Shown: piece by piece, positions 1-6,804 of the stretch
How the letters are laid out: each line of letters opens with the position of its first letter
Position numbering within the stretch: the first letter of the stretch is position 1
Assembly (NCBI GenBank): GCA_019242385.1
Contig: JAFAVO010000115.1
Coordinates: forward strand, 1 to 12,177
DNA length: 12,177 bases
Source: Gammaproteobacteria bacterium
Lineage (GTDB): Bacteria; Pseudomonadota; Gammaproteobacteria; Steroidobacterales; Steroidobacteraceae
Direction: 5' to 3'
Translations under genes and position numbers: made by a program
Notes under the pieces: generated by a model
Database searches by the model: none
What the model was told of the DNA's origin: nothing
What the model saw: the letters and a program-made list of their open reading frames with translations, nothing else

Positions 1-137
1 CGGTGACCGCCCACTGATGATGTAACCGGCACACATCGGTGCCCGAGTCATGCTAAGTTACCCTGCCCTTTTCGAGGGCCGGCGCGGCTCGCGAGCCCGC
101 CCCCCGCATGACCACCACCTGAGGATCTGCAACGCGC
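1..137. other. Left-edge non-coding stretch upstream of the desaturase
   Basis: No gene could be supported here. All three forward frames meet stops within the first ~25 bases, so at most the last few codons of a gene from outside the window could be present. A perfect 12-nt palindrome (GGCTCGCGAGCC, 86-97) lies 41-52 nt upstream of the desaturase start. No convincing -35/-10 pair was found. A purine-rich GAGGA at 121-125 lies 12 nt before the desaturase ATG and may act as a distant ribosome binding site. Confidence 0.5.
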
Positions 138-1286
138 ATGGCCCAGCCTTCCACCGAGCACGCCCCGATCGTCTGGGCCAATGCGCTGATGTTCGCGCTC
201 ACCTTGGCGGCCGCGGTGATACTCGTGCCCTGGTACGGCCTGACGCATGGCTTCAGCTCGGCCGACTGGGCGGTCTTCGCCGTTTTCCTCATCGCCAATG
301 GGATGGCGATCACCGCCGGCTACCACCGCCTGTGGGCCCACCGCACCTACGAAGCGCACTGGATTCTGCGCCTGGTGTACCTGGTCTTCGGCACCATGGC
401 GCTGCAGAACAGTGTGTTCGCCTGGTGCAGCGGCCACCGCACCCACCACCTGCACGTGGACGATGAGGATCGCGATCCCTACTCCGCGCGGCGTGGCTTC
501 TGGTTCTCGCACATCGGCTGGATGCTGCGCGAATACCCGAGCGGCCGCGAAGACTTCAGCAACATACCGGATCTGAAGAAGGATCCGCTGCTGAGGTTCC
601 AGCACCGCTACTACGTGCCGCTGGCGCTCGCGGCCAACTTCGGCCTGCCGCTCGCCGCCGGCGTGCTGTTCCACGATGTATGGGGCATGCTGATTCTCGC
701 CGGCGTGCTGCGCCTGGTGTGGAGTCACCACGTCACCTTCTTCATCAACTCACTGGCCCACATGTGGGGCACCCGGCCGTATACCGACGACAATTCGGCG
801 CGCGACAACCCGGTGCTGGCGGTGGTGACTTACGGCGAGGGATACCACAACTTCCACCACATCTTCGCGCACGACTACCGCAATGGCGTGCGCTGGTGGC
901 AGTGGGACCCCACCAAGTGGCTGATCGCCTCGCTGCAGCTGCTCGGCCTGACGCGCCGCCTCAAGCGCACGCCCGTGTTCCAGATTCAGCGCGCGCTGCT
1001 CGCCATGCAGTTCAAGCGCGCGCAGGCACGGCTCGCGCGGCTGCCGGCCGCGGGCGCCGCCGCGCACATCGAGTCACTGCGTGCGCGCATCGCGCACGAA
1101 TACGAGAGCTTCCTCGCGGCTCTCGCCGAGTGGGCCCGCGTCAAGGAACAGTGGCTCGGGGACAAAAAGCGCGCGGTGCGTGAGCAGTGGGATCAGGTCC
1201 ACCTGCAGCGCTGCCTGCGGGAGATCGAGACGCGCCTGAGCCGGCAGCTGCGGCGCATGCGGCTGCTGCAGGCGCAACTGGCCTGA
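138..1286 (+). CDS. Membrane fatty-acid (acyl-CoA type) desaturase with C-terminal helical extension
   Basis: This 382-residue protein belongs to the membrane-bound di-iron fatty-acid desaturases, which introduce a cis double bond into an acyl chain (commonly delta-9). The three histidine boxes that hold the di-iron centre are visible: HRLWAH (63-68), HRTHH (100-104) and HNFHH (237-241). Hydrophobic segments lie around 12-32, 44-62, 77-95, 160-178 and 182-202, which fits four to five membrane passes. After the catalytic domain (ending near residue 275) comes about 100 residues rich in Arg, Ala, Leu, Glu and Gln, probably alpha-helical or coiled coil, which is not part of the minimal desaturase fold. 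The ATG at 138 is preceded by GAGGA. Family assignment is secure; chain length and position specificity cannot be read from sequence. Confidence 0.93.
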   Translation: MAQPSTEHAPIVWANALMFALTLAAAVILVPWYGLTHGFSSADWAVFAVFLIANGMAITAGYHRLWAHRTYEAHWILRLVYLVFGTMALQNSVFAWCSGHRTHHLHVDDEDRDPYSARRGFWFSHIGWMLREYPSGREDFSNIPDLKKDPLLRFQHRYYVPLALAANFGLPLAAGVLFHDVWGMLILAGVLRLVWSHHVTFFINSLAHMWGTRPYTDDNSARDNPVLAVVTYGEGYHNFHHIFAHDYRNGVRWWQWDPTKWLIASLQLLGLTRRLKRTPVFQIQRALLAMQFKRAQARLARLPAAGAAAHIESLRARIAHEYESFLAALAEWARVKEQWLGDKKRAVREQWDQVHLQRCLREIETRLSRQLRRMRLLQAQLA

Positions 1287-1335
1287 GCCCCTGCTGAGCC
1301 CCTCTTAGGCGCACCGCCTGCGGCGCGCTGCGCGG

Positions 1336-1365
1336 GAAGCGCGGTTGGCAGCACCGCTGCGCTTC
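1336..1365 (+). repeat. Stem-loop just upstream of the YebC-family gene
   Basis: GAAGCGC (1336-1342) and GCGCTTC (1359-1365) are perfect 7-nt complementary arms. An inner GGT/ACC pair extends the stem across a 3-nt bulge. The right arm ends 16 nt before the preferred ATG at 1382, so the hairpin lies where a ribosome would load. No Shine-Dalgarno sequence is obvious there. There is no T-run after it, so an intrinsic terminator for the desaturase is unlikely. Confidence 0.35.
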
Positions 1366-1381
1366 GTGCACCATGCATCGC

Positions 1382-2104
1382 ATGGGACGCATATTCGAAG
1401 TCCGCAAGCACACGATGTTCGCGCGCTGGAACCGCATGGCGAAGCAATTCGCGCGCATCGCCAAGGACATCACCATGGCGGTCAAGGCCGGCGGCCCGGA
1501 TCCTGCCTCGAACCCGGCGTTGCGGCGTGTCATCCAGAACGCGCGCGCGGTCAACATGCCGAAGGACAAGATCGAGGCGGCCATCAAGCGCGCCTCTGGC
1601 CGCGACGCCACCAACTACCACGAAGTGCTGTACGAAGGGTATGCGCCCTATGGCGTCGCGCTGCTGGTGGAGACGGCGACCGACAACCCGACGCGCACGG
1701 TCGCTGCGGTGCGCAACATCATCACCAAGGGCGGCGGGAACCTTGCCACCAGCGGCAGTGTCAGTTTTATGTTCCGCAAGATGGGCGTGTTTCGCCTCAA
1801 CCCGGAAGGCATCGACCAGGACGACCTCGAGTTGTACCTGATCGATCATGGACTCGAGGAGATGGGTGAGAGCACCGGCGAGAAAGGTGAGCCGCAACTG
1901 GTGATTCGTTGCGGGTTCGGCGACTTCGGGCGCATGCAGGAAGCGCTCGAGGCGCGTGGCATCGCCCCGCTCTCGGCCGAGCACGAGTACATCTGCACCG
2001 CTCCGACCGAGCTTCCCGAGGAGAAGGCCACCGAGGTGGTTACGCTCATCGATCGTCTCGAGCAGGATGAGGACGTGCAGAAGGTCTTTCATACCCTGGC
2101 CTGA
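1382..2104 (+). CDS. YebC/PmpR-family protein (TACO1 family)
   Basis: A 240-residue member of the YebC/PmpR/TACO1 family, first described as DNA-binding regulators and more recently linked to ribosome function (relief of stalling at proline-rich stretches, mitochondrial TACO1). The three-domain length is typical. Diagnostic stretches are the N-terminal basic helix region, GGPDPASNPALR, NMPKDKIEAAIKRASG, the YEGYAPYGVALLVE segment and TDNPTRTVAAVR. The N-terminus begins MGRIFEVRKHTMFARW rather than the MAGHSKWANIKHRK of canonical YebC, which points to the divergent subfamily also seen in Bacteroidetes. An ATG three codons upstream (1373) is possible; 1382 is chosen because family members begin MGR. 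A GNAT gene follows one base after the stop, suggesting co-transcription. Whether it acts in transcription or translation here is unknown. Confidence 0.9.
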   Translation: MGRIFEVRKHTMFARWNRMAKQFARIAKDITMAVKAGGPDPASNPALRRVIQNARAVNMPKDKIEAAIKRASGRDATNYHEVLYEGYAPYGVALLVETATDNPTRTVAAVRNIITKGGGNLATSGSVSFMFRKMGVFRLNPEGIDQDDLELYLIDHGLEEMGESTGEKGEPQLVIRCGFGDFGRMQEALEARGIAPLSAEHEYICTAPTELPEEKATEVVTLIDRLEQDEDVQKVFHTLA

Positions 2105-2105
2105 G

Positions 2106-2624
2106 ATGCCGCACGTGCCGGCCCATATCCACGCCTACAGCCTGGAACCGGCCCGCGCCGCCGAGGCGGCGCTGCTCGCGGCGATGTCGGCTGCGCACGT
2201 GGAGCGTGGCTTGAAGCCCGCCTGGGGCGCGGCGCGCATCCGCTGGCACGTGCGCGACCCCGACAGCATGGTGCTCACGGCCCGCCTGTGCGCCACCATC
2301 GCGGGCTTTGCCATCATGCGCTACGGCGATGACGTGGCTCACCTCAACCTGCTCGCCGTCGCGCCCGCTCACCGGCGCCGCGGCGTCGCCCGCGCTCTGG
2401 TGGAGTGGCTGGAGGAGACCGCACTCACGGCCGGCACCTTCGTCATCGGTCTGGAGCTGCGCGAGGGCAACGGGGCCGCGCGCGCCTTCTACCGCGCGCT
2501 CGAGTACCGGGAGCTCGGACAGATCCCCGGCTACTACCAGGGTGTCGAGACCGCCATCCGCATGGCGCGCGATGTGCGCGCCCGGCGCGCCAGCACCCCG
2601 GGAGCCCGGCAGCAGACTCCCTGA
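2106..2624 (+). CDS. GNAT-family N-acetyltransferase (RimI-like)
   Basis: A 172-residue acetyltransferase of the GCN5-related family, which transfers acetyl from acetyl-CoA to an amine. The acetyl-CoA pyrophosphate loop is seen as HRRRGVARAL (89-98), after the LNLLAVAP strand (80-87). The C-terminal part, with NGAARAFYRALEYRE (122-136) and a GYYQG motif (142-146), resembles RimI-type enzymes that modify protein N-termini or small amines. The ATG at 2106 starts one base after the TGA of the YebC-family gene (TGAGATG), so translational coupling is likely. An in-frame ATG far upstream would run inside the YebC-family gene and is rejected. The last ~15 residues are low-complexity. The acceptor substrate cannot be inferred; it should not be called RimI without further evidence. 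Confidence 0.85.
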   Translation: MPHVPAHIHAYSLEPARAAEAALLAAMSAAHVERGLKPAWGAARIRWHVRDPDSMVLTARLCATIAGFAIMRYGDDVAHLNLLAVAPAHRRRGVARALVEWLEETALTAGTFVIGLELREGNGAARAFYRALEYRELGQIPGYYQGVETAIRMARDVRARRASTPGARQQTP

Positions 2625-2638
2625 CCGGGACGTGTGAG

Positions 2639-3043
2639 TCAGCTGCCGATCTTGTAATCGAACTCGTAAGAGTGCGAGCCGTCGGCGCCGACGGTGATGG
2701 TCATCGTGCCGCTGAGGCCCTGCAGCTCGCCGCTGCCCGAGTCCGGCACCACTGAGATGCTCGCCTTGGGTGTGCCCCGGGTCATCGTGGCACTGTGCTG
2801 CAGCACGAAGCTGCCGCTGCGGCCCTTGAGCCTGCCGGTCACTCGCTCGAGCGCGACGTATCCGGCTGACCCCGGTACCTCCGTCTGCGTGGCCAGCATC
2901 TCGCCCTTGCCGATGCCCTCCAGATCACCGTGGAAGCGCTTGTCGATCGTCAGGCGGCCGAGATTGGCCGCGCGTGCGACCTGCGTATCCGGCTTCTGCG
3001 GCGTCACCTTGACATCGAAAGCACCCACCGCGCGCTGACTCAT
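2639..3043 (-). CDS. DUF3224 domain-containing protein
   Basis: A 134-residue protein matching the DUF3224 family, small beta-barrel proteins related in fold to allene oxide cyclase and without an assigned enzymatic role. Recognisable features are the opening FDVKVTPQ, the RLTIDKRFHGDLEGIGKGEML block (31-51), AGYVALERVTGRLKGRSGSFVLQH (61-84) and a C-terminal GSGELQGLSGTMTI plus HSYEFDY run. No signal peptide or membrane segment is present, so it is probably cytoplasmic. A strong ribosome site (GGAGAGG, on the minus strand) sits just before the ATG at 3043. The gene starts 37 nt after the deformylase stop on the same strand, so it may be the last gene of the pqq transcript. It converges with the GNAT gene 14 nt away. 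Confidence 0.85.
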   Translation of the reverse strand: MSQRAVGAFDVKVTPQKPDTQVARAANLGRLTIDKRFHGDLEGIGKGEMLATQTEVPGSAGYVALERVTGRLKGRSGSFVLQHSATMTRGTPKASISVVPDSGSGELQGLSGTMTITVGADGSHSYEFDYKIGS

Positions 3044-3080
3044 GTCGCCTCTCCCCCGAGTGCTTTCGCTGCTGCTCGTT

Positions 3081-3611
3081 TCAGTCCGGCATGGGCGTCA
3101 TCCGCCCCGCCAGTGCGTCCTCGAAGCCGAGGTCGCGCAGGTCCCGGACCCGCTGCGGGAACAGGATGCCATCGAGATGATCGACCTCGTGCTGCACCAC
3201 GCGGGCATGGAATCCCTCGACGGTGCGGTCAAGAGGCGCGCCGTACTGGTCGTAGCCGCGGTAGCGTACACGGCGATGACGGGGAACGAGACCACGCAGC
3301 CCCGGCACCGACAGACACCCTTCCCAGCCTTCATCCTGCTCGGCGGTAACCGGCGTGACAAGCGGATTCACCAACACGGTATAGGGCACCGGAGCGATGT
3401 GCGGATAGCGCGGATTGTCCGCGAGCTCGAAGATGACTACCCGCAGGCTCACCCCGATCTGCGGCGCAGCGATCCCCGCCCCGCTCAGCGCGCGCATGGT
3501 GTCGTCCATGTCGGCGAGGAGCTCGAGCAGCTGCGCGTCGAAGCCGGTGACCGGCTCGGCCACGCGCTGCAGCAGCGGCTCGCCCATTTTCAGTACCGGG
3601 CGGATTGCCAT
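3081..3611 (-). CDS. def: Peptide deformylase
   Basis: A 176-residue peptide deformylase, which removes the formyl group from the initiator methionine of nascent proteins. All three catalytic motifs are intact: GAGIAAPQ (44-51), EGCLS (97-101, Cys99 as metal ligand) and QHEVDH (140-145, His141 and His145 as ligands, Glu142 as catalytic base). Length is normal for the family. The ATG at 3611 is chosen because it opens the family-typical MAIRPVLKMG and leaves 20 nt after the pqqE stop; the open frame extends farther upstream but only inside pqqE. There is no fmt methionyl-tRNA formyltransferase neighbour, which is the usual partner of housekeeping def genes, so this may be a second copy. Position suggests co-transcription with pqqE. 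Confidence 0.93.
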   Translation of the reverse strand: MAIRPVLKMGEPLLQRVAEPVTGFDAQLLELLADMDDTMRALSGAGIAAPQIGVSLRVVIFELADNPRYPHIAPVPYTVLVNPLVTPVTAEQDEGWEGCLSVPGLRGLVPRHRRVRYRGYDQYGAPLDRTVEGFHARVVQHEVDHLDGILFPQRVRDLRDLGFEDALAGRMTPMPD

Positions 3612-3631
3612 GGCGCCGAGGATACTCCGCG

Positions 3632-4822
3632 CTAACGCCGCGCCGGGACTTCCGTGACCACGGGGATGGAGCGGCGATGGTCGCGGAAGACGAGTACCTG
3701 CTCGCGCGCCGCCCCCGGCCCGGGCCCCTCGCGCCCGGCGCGCTCGGCGCGCTCCACCGCGGCAGTCACCAGCGCGTGCTGCGGCGAGAGCTCGCACACC
3801 GGATCGGTGTTGTCGGGATCACCCGTCAACAGGTACGCCTGACAGCGGCAGCCGCCGAAATCCTTGCCGCGCTCCGGGCAGCTGCGGCAGGGCTCCTTCA
3901 TCCAGCCCTCGCCGCGAAAGCGGTTGAAGGCTGCCGAGTCGTACCAGATGCTGCGGATGTCCGCAGCGCGCACACTGGGCAGCTCCAGTCCCGGGAGCAT
4001 GCGCGCCGCATGGCAGGGCATGGCGATGCCATCGGGCGCAATGGCGAGAAACACCGACCCGAGCCCGTTCATGCAGGCCTTCGGCCGCCTCTCGAAATAG
4101 TCGGGGACCACGAAGTAGATCTGCATACGCCCCGCCACCCGCTCGCGGAAGCGCTGCGTCACCGCTTCGGCGCGCTCGAGCTGCGCGCGGCTCGGCAGCA
4201 GGTGCGCGCGGTTCAGCCACGCCCAGCCGTAGTACTGCGTGTTGGCGAGCTCGACGTACTGCGCGCCGAGCGCCTCGGCCATCTCGAGAATCTCGCCCAC
4301 GTGGTCGATGTTCAGCCGGTGCAGCACCACATTCAGCACCATGGGGTAACCGAACTCGCGAATCAGTGCGGCGACCTGGGACTTCAGCTCGAAGGTGCGG
4401 GTGCTGCTGAGGAAATCGTTCATCTCCCGGGTGCTGTCCTGGAAGGAGAGCTGGATGTGGTCGAGCCCGGCGTCCTTGAGCGCGGCGATGCGCGCGCGCG
4501 TCAGACCGACGCCCGAGGTGATCAGGTTGATGTAGAAGCCGAGCGCGTGCGCCTCTGCCACGATCGCCTCGAGATCCTCCCGCACCAGGGGCTCTCCGCC
4601 CGAGAGGCCGAGCTGCACCGCCCCGAGCGCGCGCGCCTCGCGCAGCACGCGCAGCCACTCCGCGGTCGGCAGCTCCGCGCCGGTGCGCGCGAAATCCGTC
4701 GGGTTGTAGCAGAAGACGCAGTGCAGCGGGCAGCGGTAGGTGAGCTCCAGCAGCAGCCACAGCGGCGGTCCTGGAGACGGGGCGGCGGTTTGCACTGGAG
4801 AGGCTGGCACGGCGCCGCTCAC
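3632..4822 (-). CDS. pqqE: PqqA peptide cyclase, radical SAM/SPASM enzyme
   Basis: A 396-residue PqqE, which uses S-adenosylmethionine and iron-sulfur clusters to join the conserved Glu and Tyr side chains of PqqA, the first committed step of PQQ synthesis. The radical SAM CxxxCxxC motif is Cys31, Cys35, Cys38 in RCPLHCVFCYNP, and GGEP is at 75-78. The SPASM region holds Cys250, Cys270, Cys312, Cys315, Cys325, Cys327 and Cys343, with the hallmark GKDFGGCRCQAYLLTGD stretch. The start is a GTG at 4822 that overlaps the pqqD stop by four bases (GTGA), implying translational coupling. About 40 C-terminal residues past Cys343 (Ala/Arg/Gly-rich) look poorly conserved. All expected cluster ligands are present, so the enzyme should be active. 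Confidence 0.97.
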   Translation of the reverse strand: MSGAVPASPVQTAAPSPGPPLWLLLELTYRCPLHCVFCYNPTDFARTGAELPTAEWLRVLREARALGAVQLGLSGGEPLVREDLEAIVAEAHALGFYINLITSGVGLTRARIAALKDAGLDHIQLSFQDSTREMNDFLSSTRTFELKSQVAALIREFGYPMVLNVVLHRLNIDHVGEILEMAEALGAQYVELANTQYYGWAWLNRAHLLPSRAQLERAEAVTQRFRERVAGRMQIYFVVPDYFERRPKACMNGLGSVFLAIAPDGIAMPCHAARMLPGLELPSVRAADIRSIWYDSAAFNRFRGEGWMKEPCRSCPERGKDFGGCRCQAYLLTGDPDNTDPVCELSPQHALVTAAVERAERAGREGPGPGAAREQVLVFRDHRRSIPVVTEVPARR

Positions 4823-5097
4823 TCACGCAGCTCCAGCCAATGCTTCTGCAGGGCGAGCGCAACGAAGGCGCGCACATCGGCGGCGAGCCCGCTGAGCCCG
4901 TAGCTGTGCTCGAGGTCGGCGACGATCTCGGCGAGCGTACGGGCACCGTCACAGCGGCTCATGATCGCGCCGGCACTGCTGTTGAGCTTCACCATGCCCT
5001 CCGGATACAGCAGCACGTGCGCGTCCTGCGCCGGCTCCCATTGCAGCTTCAGGCCCTGGGATATGGCGGGCTTCACCGTGTCCGGGAGATCGCTCAC
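4819..5097 (-). CDS. pqqD: PqqA-binding chaperone PqqD
   Basis: A 92-residue PqqD, the small RRE-type (RiPP recognition element) protein that binds the PqqA precursor and delivers it to PqqE. The sequence shows the family pattern: a Pro-rich start, GLKLQWEPAQDAHVLLYPEG (15-34), KLNSSAGAIMSRCDG (37-51) and a C-terminal helical half ending near the stop. The start is a GTG at 5097 whose bases overlap the pqqC TGA (GTGA). An upstream extension of the open frame runs inside pqqC and has no PqqD resemblance. The gene overlaps pqqE by the same four-base arrangement, so pqqC, pqqD and pqqE are translationally coupled. It is separate from pqqE, not fused to it or to pqqC as in some methylotrophs. Confidence 0.95.
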   Translation of the reverse strand: MSDLPDTVKPAISQGLKLQWEPAQDAHVLLYPEGMVKLNSSAGAIMSRCDGARTLAEIVADLEHSYGLSGLAADVRAFVALALQKHWLELRE

Positions 5098-5789
5098 TGC
5101 GTGACTCCGTACGCCAGGGCCATGGCGTCGTTCATCTGCCAGAGCACGTCGAGCTTGAACTGCAGCACCTGCAGCGCCCGCTCCTGCGCGGCGCGGGTGT
5201 CGAAGCGCTCGAGCGTCAGCGCGAGTCCGAACTCGACGTCGCGGCGCGCGCGACTCACGCGGCTCTGGAAATAGCTCAAGCCGCCCGCATCGATCCAGGG
5301 GTAGTGCTGCGGCCAGCTCGCGAGACGCTGCCGATGAATCTCCGGAGCGAAGAGCTCGGTGAGCGAGGCACACACCGCCTCGGTCCAGGGCGCGCGGCGC
5401 GCGAAATTCACGTAGGCATCCACCGCGAACCGCACCCCGGGGAGCACCTGCTCGAGGCTCTCCACATGCGCACGCTCGAGCCCGACCGCCTCGGCGAGCC
5501 GCAGCCACGACTCGATCCCCCCGGGGTCATCGCCGTAGCCGTCGTGGTCGAGAATGCGCTGCACCCAGTTGCGCCGCACCGCACGTTCGGGGCAGTTGGC
5601 GAGGATCGCGGCATCCTTCACCGGTATGTTGATCTGGTAGTAGAAGCGGTTGGCCACCCAGCCGCGGATCTGCGCCGGGGTCGCACGCCCGCCGTTCAGC
5701 ATGAGGTTGAAGGGATGGTGAATGTGGTAGGCGCGGCCGGCTTCGCGCAGCCGCCGCTCGAACTCCTCGCGACTCCAGGGGCCGCTCAA
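5094..5789 (-). CDS. pqqC: Pyrroloquinoline-quinone synthase PqqC
   Basis: PqqC, the cofactorless oxidase that carries out the last step of PQQ biosynthesis (ring closure and eight-electron oxidation). With the start chosen here it has 231 residues and begins MSGPWSREEF, like other PqqC proteins. Conserved stretches are YHIHHPFNLMLNGG (21-34), GWVANRFYYQINIPVKDAAI (43-62), RILDHDGYG (78-86), HYPWIDAGGLSYFQSR (162-177) and a C-terminal LDVLWQMNDAM. The start is a TTG at 5789 that overlaps the pqqB TGA as TTGA, mirroring the GTGA junctions of pqqD and pqqE. A GTG at 5813 would add eight residues (reading GWPGARG before the usual N-terminus) and is the alternative; function is unaffected. Fold and residues appear complete. 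Confidence 0.94.
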   Translation of the reverse strand: MSGPWSREEFERRLREAGRAYHIHHPFNLMLNGGRATPAQIRGWVANRFYYQINIPVKDAAILANCPERAVRRNWVQRILDHDGYGDDPGGIESWLRLAEAVGLERAHVESLEQVLPGVRFAVDAYVNFARRAPWTEAVCASLTELFAPEIHRQRLASWPQHYPWIDAGGLSYFQSRVSRARRDVEFGLALTLERFDTRAAQERALQVLQFKLDVLWQMNDAMALAYGVTQ

Positions 5790-6706
5790 ACCTCGAGCTC
5801 CAGGCCATCCCACGCGACCTCGATCCCGCGGCGGGCAAGCTCGGCACGCTCGGCGGAGTTCTCATCGAGGATGGGGTTGGTGTTGTTCACGTGGATCAGG
5901 ATGCGGCGCGTCGCCGGGGAGAGCCGCTCGAGCCACTCGAGCATACCGCCGCTGCCCGACTGGGGCAGGTGGCCGATCTCGCGCGCGCGTTTGCGGGAGA
6001 GGCCGAGAGTGATCATCTCCTCATCGGTCCAGAATGTTCCATCGACCAGCACGCACTCAGCCTCCTGCATCGCCTGCCACAGCGTCTCCTCCATCGCCCC
6101 GAGCCCTGGCGCATAGACCATCGAGCGCTGGGTGCGCGTATCGCGCATCACCAGCGCGACGTTGTCGCCGGGCACCGGGGACTCACGGTGCGGCGAGTAC
6201 GGCCCGGGCTTGCCGGGTACGGCGAGCGCCCGCCAGCGGATGCCTGCTACTCCATCGATCGCGAACTCGCGCCCATCGGGTTTCATCGGGCGCTGCTCGA
6301 TGCCGCAATAGTGTTGCAGCACCGCGAAGATCGGATTGCCGCGCGTCAGGTCTGCGCCGGCGGCGTCGGTGCACCACACCAGGAGCGGCCGCGTCGACTC
6401 CCGCAGCATGAAAAGACCGGTCGTGTGATCGATCTGTCCGTCGACCAGGACGATCGCTGCTATCGCGGTATCGCGCGGTGCGCGTGCCGGTTGCAGGTCC
6501 GGGTGCGCGGCGAGCTGCGCGAGAATGTCCGGCGAGGCGTTGATAAGTACCCAGGAGGCAGCGTCCTCACCGCAGACTGCGACGGACGATTGCGTGCGGC
6601 GCAGCGCCCGAAGCGTACCTGTGCGCACGCCGGAGCAGTTCCGGCAGTTACAGTTCCATTGGGGAAAGCCGCCGCCTGCGGCCGATCCGAGCACGCGGAG
6701 CTTCAT
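5786..6706 (-). CDS. pqqB: PQQ biosynthesis protein PqqB (metallo-beta-lactamase fold)
   Basis: A 306-residue PqqB, a metallo-beta-lactamase-fold protein required for normal PQQ production and implicated in hydroxylating the tyrosine-derived intermediate. The N-terminus MKLRVLGSAAGGGFPQWNC is hallmark. Cys19, Cys21 and Cys24 (CNCRNC) form the structural zinc site typical of the family. NASPD (56-60) and DGQIDHTTGL (89-98) mark the modified metal-site region, followed by the conserved GHLPQSGSGG stretch, HVNNTNPIL near the C-terminus and RGIEVAWDGLEL. The ATG at 6706 has GGTGG about 6 nt upstream. It lies 98 nt after pqqA, a gap that contains two hairpins, and overlaps pqqC. Confidence 0.96.
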   Translation of the reverse strand: MKLRVLGSAAGGGFPQWNCNCRNCSGVRTGTLRALRRTQSSVAVCGEDAASWVLINASPDILAQLAAHPDLQPARAPRDTAIAAIVLVDGQIDHTTGLFMLRESTRPLLVWCTDAAGADLTRGNPIFAVLQHYCGIEQRPMKPDGREFAIDGVAGIRWRALAVPGKPGPYSPHRESPVPGDNVALVMRDTRTQRSMVYAPGLGAMEETLWQAMQEAECVLVDGTFWTDEEMITLGLSRKRAREIGHLPQSGSGGMLEWLERLSPATRRILIHVNNTNPILDENSAERAELARRGIEVAWDGLELEV

Positions 6707-6717
6707 GGCGAGCCACC

Positions 6718-6740
6718 GGGCAGGGCCTGACGGCCCGCCC
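6718..6740 (-). repeat. Hairpin proximal to pqqB in the pqqA-pqqB spacer
   Basis: The arms GGGC+GGGCC and GGCCC+GCCC pair over nine positions with a single bulged base (at 6722) and a 4-nt loop (6728-6731). The stem ends 11 nt upstream of the pqqB ATG, so in mRNA it would flank the ribosome site. No U-run follows, so it is not a canonical terminator. It may set relative expression or stability of pqqA versus downstream genes. Confidence 0.5.
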
Positions 6741-6753
6741 CCGTTCGCGTGCC

Positions 6754-6774
6754 GAGCCCGGGCGGCCCAGGCTC
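6754..6774 (-). repeat. Hairpin distal to pqqB in the pqqA-pqqB spacer
   Basis: On the transcript strand GAGCCUGG pairs with CCGGGCUC (eight pairs including one G-U) around a 5-nt loop. It sits 30 nt after the pqqA stop, beyond an A/T-rich stretch, and about 13 nt before the second hairpin. As with its partner, no U-run follows. The likely role is protection of a short pqqA transcript or partial attenuation. Confidence 0.45.
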
Positions 6775-6804
6775 CCGGCCTTTTCTTATCGAATTTACCG
6801 TCGC

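Noticed and set aside
86..97. 12-nt palindrome GGCTCGCGAGCC as an operator or terminator
   Set aside because: Short GC palindromes are frequent in this composition; there is no loop, T-run or repeated copy nearby.
1284..1303. Direct repeat of GAGCCCCT just after the desaturase stop as a mobile-element or attachment-site remnant
   Set aside because: Two copies of about 8-10 nt in GC-rich sequence, with no integrase, tRNA or insertion element in the window, are not evidence of transfer.
1193..2092. A ~300-codon minus-strand open frame opposite the YebC-family gene
   Set aside because: It is the reverse shadow of a well-recognised gene, is rich in Arg/His/Leu, and crosses an intergenic gap without a plausible start signal.
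3612..3797. N-terminal extension of the peptide deformylase by 62 residues
   Set aside because: The extra sequence is Arg/Ala/Gly-rich, overlaps the 3' end of pqqE in another frame, and precedes a perfectly family-typical start at 3611.
3605..4903. A 432-codon plus-strand open frame opposite pqqE
   Set aside because: It is antisense to pqqE, whose cluster-binding cysteines and motifs are complete. The translated frame is low-complexity (His/Arg/Ala-rich) with no recognisable domain.
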